Source of the DNA: DASQHM01 sp035632095
GTDB lineage: Bacteria > Pseudomonadota > Alphaproteobacteria > Ferrovibrionales > Ferrovibrionaceae
NCBI GenBank assembly: GCA_035632095.1
Contig: DASQHM010000014.1
Location: 1 to 10,843, forward strand
DNA: 10,843 bases
Direction of reading: 5' to 3'
Shown here: piece by piece, positions 7,184 through 10,843 of the stretch
How the letters are laid out: every line of letters begins with the position of its first letter
How positions within the stretch are numbered: the stretch's first letter is position 1
The notes under the pieces: model-generated
What the model was told of the DNA's origin: nothing
The model's input: the letters and a program-made list of their open reading frames with translations, nothing else
The model's database searches: none
Translations under genes and position numbers: made by a program

Positions 7184-8458
7184 ATGCAGAGCAACACGAA
7201 GAAGCTTGCCGCCCTGCTGGCAGCCGTTTTGATTGCGGCCGTAACGTTCGCCGGCGCCGCGCGCGCCGAAGACGCGGTTCGCATTGCCGCAATCGTGAAC
7301 GACGACGTCATCTCCGGTCACGATCTGGAGCAACGCATTCGCCTAGTGCTGAGCTCCACCGGCCAGCCAGACACCCCGACAACCCGGCAACGGGTGCACG
7401 ACCAGATCCTCAGCGGCCTCATTGATGAACGCATCGAGCTTCAAGAAGCGAAACGGCTCGGCATCAAGGTGACCGATGAAGATATGGATCGCGCCTTCGA
7501 GGTGCTGGAGAAGCAGAACAACGTCCCCAAGGGACGCTTCGAGGAGTTTCTTCACGCCCAAGGCGTCGACAAGGACGCGCTCGCGGCGCAGCTTCGCCCG
7601 GAAATTGCCTGGTCCAAGGTCATCCGCCAACAGCTCCTGCCCAACGTCGACGTCACCGACGACGACGTGAACACGACGCTGGCGCGACTCAAAGCCAACA
7701 GCAGTTTGCCCGAATCCCTCGTGTCGCAGATCTTTCTTCCGGTCGACGCGCCGGACAAGGAGGAAACCGTCAATCGCGATGCCGAGCGGCTGGTCGGCGA
7801 GATTCGCGGCGGCGCCAATTTCGCGGCGATGGCGCGCCAATACAGCCGCGACCAGGCGGCGCAGGCGGGCGGCGAGCTCGGCTGGGTCCAGCCGGGATCC
7901 TTGGCCGAGGAAATCGAAGCCGCGTTGAGTCGTATGCAGCCGGGTCAGATTTCGGATCCGATCAGGGCGCTCGGCGGCTTTTACATCGAGCAATTGCGCG
8001 ACCGACGCGCCGCGACCGGAAACGACCCGGACAACGCCGTCGTCACGATCCGGCAAATCGTCTTCAATTTGCCAAAAGACGCGCCGAAGCAGGCGTTCGA
8101 ATCCGCATCCAGCCTCGCTCAAAGCATCAGCGACAGCATCGAGGGATGCGATTCCGTGCCGAGCGTCATGAAGGAACTCGGCGCGCGCGATCCCGGAGAG
8201 CCGGTGAAATTGCGGCTCGTTCAGCTCCCGCCGGCGCTCAGGCCGATCATCGAAGCGCTGCCGATCGGAAAGCCGAGCCAGCCTTTGCGCAACGAATCCT
8301 CGATTGCGGTCTTTGTGGTCTGCGACAAAACCGAGTCAAAGCGCGAACTCCCGACGGCCGACCAGGTCCGCCAGGGCTTGACCAATCGCCGCATGGACCA
8401 GCTTTCGCGCCGCTATCTGCGCGACCTGCGCCGCGACGCCATCATCGAGATCCGCTGA
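7184..8458 (+). CDS. surA: Periplasmic chaperone / peptidyl-prolyl isomerase SurA
   Basis: SurA escorts unfolded outer-membrane proteins, LptD among them in E. coli, from the Sec channel to the BAM complex. From ATG 7184 the 424-residue product begins with a classic signal peptide (KK, hydrophobic core, cleavage near ARA|ED at 28-29). A SurA N-terminal helical domain follows (about 30-165, including VNDDVISGHDLEQRIRL), then one recognisable parvulin domain (about 174-276) with the signature SRDQAAQAGGELGWVQPGSL. The region 285-382 is a degenerate counterpart of the second parvulin domain and holds two cysteines (322, 380). The C-terminal helix ends in IIEIR. I prefer 7184 because it gives a compact signal peptide; ATG 7160 adds 8 residues, and TTG 7091 adds 31 that do not resemble a secretion signal. 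The stop overlaps pdxA as ATGA. Confidence 0.88.
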   Translation: MQSNTKKLAALLAAVLIAAVTFAGAARAEDAVRIAAIVNDDVISGHDLEQRIRLVLSSTGQPDTPTTRQRVHDQILSGLIDERIELQEAKRLGIKVTDEDMDRAFEVLEKQNNVPKGRFEEFLHAQGVDKDALAAQLRPEIAWSKVIRQQLLPNVDVTDDDVNTTLARLKANSSLPESLVSQIFLPVDAPDKEETVNRDAERLVGEIRGGANFAAMARQYSRDQAAQAGGELGWVQPGSLAEEIEAALSRMQPGQISDPIRALGGFYIEQLRDRRAATGNDPDNAVVTIRQIVFNLPKDAPKQAFESASSLAQSISDSIEGCDSVPSVMKELGARDPGEPVKLRLVQLPPALRPIIEALPIGKPSQPLRNESSIAVFVVCDKTESKRELPTADQVRQGLTNRRMDQLSRRYLRDLRRDAIIEIR

Positions 8459-9540
8459 TGGCGCGGCCGGCCCGCAAGGCGCCCGCCAGACCCATCGCCC
8501 TGACCATGGGCGAACCGGCCGGCATCGGTGGAGAGATCTGCCTGATGGCCTGGGCGCGGCGCGGGGTCGACTCGGTCCCGCCCTTTTTCGCCATCGACGA
8601 CCCGGCGCGCCTCGAGGTTTTGGCGGCGAAGATCGGACTAACCGTCCCCATTCGCGCCATCGACGAACCGGCGGAGGCGCTCGACGCCTTCGAAGATGCG
8701 CTGCCGGTGTTGCCGTTGGCGTTGTCGCGACCCGTGCTCGCCGGGCGGCCCGATCCCGCGAACGCTACCGCCGTGCTTGCGTCCATCGACCAGGCGGTGG
8801 CGTTCTGCCGCGACGGCGCGGCTTCGGCCGTCGTCACCAATCCGATTCAGAAGGCGGCGCTCTATGGCGCGGGGTTCCGACATCCCGGCCACACCGAATA
8901 TCTGGCCGAGCTGGTCGGCGGCGTCATGCCGGTGATGATGCTGGTGGGCGCAGGCCTGAGGGTCGTGCCGGTCACCGTTCACATGGCCCTCAAGGCTGCG
9001 CTGGCGCGCCTCGACCGGAAACTCATCGTCGAGACGGCTGTGATCACGGCGAACGCCCTGCAACGCGATTTCGGCGTGGCAAAGCCCCGGCTTGTGCTGG
9101 CCGGCGTCAATCCGCATGCGGGCGAGCATGGCAATCTCGGCCGCGAGGATCTGGACATCGTCGCGCCGGCGGTCGCCGAACTCGTGCGGCTGGGCATCGA
9201 TGCGCGCGGACCGGCCTCGGCCGATACGCTGTTTCATGCCCGGGCCCGGGCTCGCTACGATGCGGCGATTTGCATGTATCACGACCAGGCGCTGATCCCG
9301 TTGAAGACCGTCGACTTCGACGGCGGCGTCAACGTCACGCTCGGATTGCCGATCGTGCGCACGTCCCCCGATCACGGCACCGCATTGGACATCGCCGGCA
9401 CCGGCGCGGCGCGGCCCGACAGCCTCATCGCCGCCTTGAAGCTTGCCGAAACCATGGCCGCATCGCGCGCGCGCCATTCGCTTATTGCCAGTCCGGTGGC
9501 AACGCGGCCGCGTCGAGGCGCGCGGCCGCAACATGGCTGA
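8458..9540 (+). CDS. pdxA: 4-hydroxythreonine-4-phosphate dehydrogenase PdxA
   Basis: PdxA oxidises 4-phosphohydroxy-L-threonine with NAD(P)+; the product loses CO2 to give 3-amino-1-hydroxyacetone phosphate, which PdxJ uses to make pyridoxine phosphate. The enzyme is cytoplasmic. Clear motifs in the 360 residues are TMGEPAGIGGEI (16-27), GHTEYLAEL (144-152, substrate-binding His145/Thr146), VHM (His175), NPHAGEHGNLG (218-228, His220) and MYHDQALIPLK (273-283, His275); the last three histidines correspond to the divalent-metal ligands. VNVTLGLPIVRTSPDHGTA completes the C-terminal core. The protein is about 30 residues longer than E. coli PdxA, partly through an N-terminal basic stretch and an Arg/Pro-rich tail (ATRPRRGARPQHG) with no obvious catalytic role. 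ATG 8458 overlaps the surA stop; GAGA 7 nt upstream is a weak ribosome binding site. Confidence 0.96.
   Translation: MARPARKAPARPIALTMGEPAGIGGEICLMAWARRGVDSVPPFFAIDDPARLEVLAAKIGLTVPIRAIDEPAEALDAFEDALPVLPLALSRPVLAGRPDPANATAVLASIDQAVAFCRDGAASAVVTNPIQKAALYGAGFRHPGHTEYLAELVGGVMPVMMLVGAGLRVVPVTVHMALKAALARLDRKLIVETAVITANALQRDFGVAKPRLVLAGVNPHAGEHGNLGREDLDIVAPAVAELVRLGIDARGPASADTLFHARARARYDAAICMYHDQALIPLKTVDFDGGVNVTLGLPIVRTSPDHGTALDIAGTGAARPDSLIAALKLAETMAASRARHSLIASPVATRPRRGARPQHG
9504..9529 (+). promoter_or_regulatory. All-GC RNA hairpin before the rsmA start
   Basis: Nine consecutive G-C pairs join 9504-9512 (gcggccgcg) to 9521-9529 (cgcggccgc), closing an 8-nt loop. Each arm contains the self-complementary octamer GCGGCCGC. 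The stem ends 3 nt before the rsmA ATG at 9533. The only Shine-Dalgarno-like sequence, GAGG at 9515-9518, is displayed in the loop. The element lies within the poorly conserved end of pdxA, so ribosomes finishing pdxA would melt it. It may couple rsmA translation to pdxA. The structure is read from sequence; the function is inferred, and GC-rich DNA makes such stems more likely by chance. Confidence 0.4.
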
Positions 9541-10366
9541 ACCGGCTTCGTTGCCGCCGTTGCGGGACGTCATCGCCCGCTTCGGGCTCCGCGCCGACAA
9601 ACGCCTCGGCCAGAATTTCCTGCTCGACCTCAATCTCACGGCGCGAATCGCGCGCGCCGCAGGCCCGCTCGCCGGTCACGTGGTGCTGGAGATCGGCCCG
9701 GGACCGGGTGGCCTCACGCGCGCGCTTTTGGATGCCGGCGCCGAACGCGTGATCGCCGTCGAGCGCGACGCACGCTGCGTTGTCGCGCTCGGCGAGCTCG
9801 CCAACGCCTATTCCGGTCGGCTTCGTGTTGTCGAAGGCGATGCGCTCCAAATCGACGAGGCCGAGCTGGTAGGCCGCGAACCGGCGCGCATCGTCGCCAA
9901 TCTGCCCTACAACATCGCCACGGTCCTGCTGCTGAAATGGCTCGGCGACGTGCGCCGGTTCCGCTCCTACACGCTCATGTTCCAAAAGGAAGTGGCCGAA
10001 CGGCTGGTCGCCGCGCCCGGAACCAAGGCCTATGGCCGCCTTTCCGTCATGACGCAATGGCGCTGCGAAGCGCGGCGCCTGTTCGATGTGCCGGCGCGCG
10101 CCTTCACGCCCTCGCCGAAAGTAACGTCGAGCGTGGTTGGATTGATCCCGCGCGAGACGCCGCTGGCGCCCGCCGATGCCGGCACATTGGAGCGGGTCGT
10201 CGCCGCGGCATTTGGGCAGCGGCGAAAAATGCTCCGCTCCGCGCTAAGAACCCTCGGCGACGATGCCGAGGCCCGTCTCTTCGCGGCCGGCATCGCTCCC
10301 ACATCGCGCGCCGAGGAGCTCGACGTTGCGGCCTTTTGCGCCCTCGCCCGCGCCTACGAAGGCTAG
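9533..10366 (+). CDS. rsmA: 16S rRNA (adenine1518-N6/adenine1519-N6)-dimethyltransferase RsmA (KsgA)
   Basis: RsmA dimethylates the two adjacent adenines in the helix 45 loop near the 3' end of 16S rRNA during late assembly of the 30S subunit, using S-adenosylmethionine. The 277 residues show LGQNFLLD (25-32), SAM-binding motif I VVLEIGPGPGGLT (50-62), an acidic residue at the end of strand 2 (VIAVERD, 73-79), EGDAL (101-105) and the catalytic motif IV NLPYNIAT (123-130). FTPSPKVTSSVV (191-202) and the small helical domain with FGQRRKMLRSAL (227-238) are also typical. Length is normal. ATG 9533 gives the usual N-terminus and overlaps the last 8 nt of pdxA in another frame; the frame is open further upstream, but only within pdxA. 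The TAG stop shares CTAG with the convergent amidase gene. Confidence 0.96.
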   Translation: MAEPASLPPLRDVIARFGLRADKRLGQNFLLDLNLTARIARAAGPLAGHVVLEIGPGPGGLTRALLDAGAERVIAVERDARCVVALGELANAYSGRLRVVEGDALQIDEAELVGREPARIVANLPYNIATVLLLKWLGDVRRFRSYTLMFQKEVAERLVAAPGTKAYGRLSVMTQWRCEARRLFDVPARAFTPSPKVTSSVVGLIPRETPLAPADAGTLERVVAAAFGQRRKMLRSALRTLGDDAEARLFAAGIAPTSRAEELDVAAFCALARAYEG

Positions 10367-10843
10367 TGCAGCTTCGGCCGCCTTTCCGCCCAGGGCGCCG
10401 CTTTTTCGAGTTGCGAAGCGAGGCGGAACAGACGCGCCTCGTCGCCGAACGGCGCCACGAATTGCACCCCAATCGGCAGACCGCTCCTGCTCCAGTGCAG
10501 CGGCACCGACATGGCGGGATTGCCCGAGCTGTTGAAGGGCGACGTGAACGCGATGGTGCCGAGCAGCGCATCCAGATAGGCGTCGGCGTCGGCGTTGTCG
10601 GGACCCAGGATCCCGAGCTTGTGCGGCGGTTTGCACATGGTAGGCGTCAGCAGGATGTCGTAGCGGGTGAAGAAGCGCCCGATCGCCCGGCCGACGCGAT
10701 GCATGGTTTGCACCGAGCGCGCATAGTCGCTGGCGCTGGTCTGACGGCCGAATTCGGCAATGGCCCAGGTGGAACGCTCCACGTCGTCAGGCCTTGGCGT
10801 GCGGCCGAGTTGTTCCGCCCGGTTGGCGATCGTCAAATCCGTA
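10363..10843 (-). CDS. Amidase signature family enzyme, C-terminal part, cut by the window edge
   Basis: About 159 residues on the minus strand match the C-terminal region of amidase-signature hydrolases (GatA/6-aminohexanoate-cyclic-dimer-hydrolase-like), which cleave amide bonds. Visible family features are YDILLTPTMCKPPHKLG, then FTSPFNSSGNPAMSVPL (encoded at about 10498-10548), GLPIGVQFVAPFGDEARLFRLA and a C-terminal PWAERRP. The frame stays open to position 10843, so the TTG at 10836 is probably an internal leucine codon. The Ser-cisSer-Lys catalytic residues lie outside the window, so activity and substrate cannot be judged. The stop codon is cta at 10363-10365, overlapping the rsmA stop. 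This gene is convergent to the operon and is probably unrelated to it in function. Confidence 0.85.
   Translation of the reverse strand, partial: TDLTIANRAEQLGRTPRPDDVERSTWAIAEFGRQTSASDYARSVQTMHRVGRAIGRFFTRYDILLTPTMCKPPHKLGILGPDNADADAYLDALLGTIAFTSPFNSSGNPAMSVPLHWSRSGLPIGVQFVAPFGDEARLFRLASQLEKAAPWAERRPKLH

Noticed and set aside
9504..9529. Two GCGGCCGC octamers as a mobile-element footprint or cloning scar
   Set aside because: Both lie in frame within the end of pdxA, flanked by normal coding sequence with no target duplication or vector-like sequence; they are better explained as hairpin arms or GC-rich codons.
10834..10836. TTG as the start codon of the minus-strand amidase
   Set aside because: The frame remains open to the window edge and the protein lacks the catalytic N-terminal two thirds of the family, so this is an internal leucine codon.

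Overview
The window is dense, G+C-rich chromosomal DNA with third-position GC bias. It most likely comes from an alphaproteobacterium; a Rhodospirillales-like lineage is my guess. The main reason is the run lptF-lptG-lptD-surA-pdxA-rsmA on one strand. Gammaproteobacteria such as E. coli keep lptFG apart from lptD-surA-pdxA-rsmA, while alphaproteobacteria commonly join them. I cannot name a genus, and I see no mobile element, CRISPR array, tRNA or rRNA. No stretch longer than about 110 bases lacks a gene.

Layout: (1) Positions 102-2639 hold a two-gene cassette, an AlgI/DltB-type MBOAT acyltransferase followed 6 nt later by a membrane-anchored periplasmic protein with SGNH-type motifs. Together they look like an acyl-transfer machine for an envelope glycan whose substrate is unknown. 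(2) Positions 2672-7074 hold lptF, lptG and lptD: two inner-membrane LPS export permeases and the outer-membrane LPS translocon. (3) Positions 7184-10366 hold surA (periplasmic chaperone for outer-membrane proteins, including LptD in E. coli), pdxA (vitamin B6 synthesis) and rsmA (16S rRNA dimethyltransferase). (4) From 10363 to the right edge, on the minus strand, lies the C-terminal part of an amidase-signature enzyme, tail to tail with rsmA.

The plus-strand genes are tightly packed. lptF/lptG and surA/pdxA meet at ATGA overlaps, lptD starts 3 nt after lptG, and rsmA starts 8 nt inside the end of pdxA. The acyltransferase gene and lptF are each preceded by the same TATACTGCG element, placed so that transcription would begin at or next to the ATG. 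This suggests two leaderless transcription units, one for the glycan cassette and one for the Lpt operon.

Most of the window is conserved housekeeping. The less ordinary parts are the acyltransferase/SGNH cassette beside the LPS export operon, the paired leaderless-type promoters, a 9-bp all-GC hairpin just before the rsmA start, a possible leader ORF before surA, and the four-base CTAG that ends two convergent genes. I found no convincing wholly new system; the acyltransferase/SGNH cassette is the best candidate for undescribed biology.
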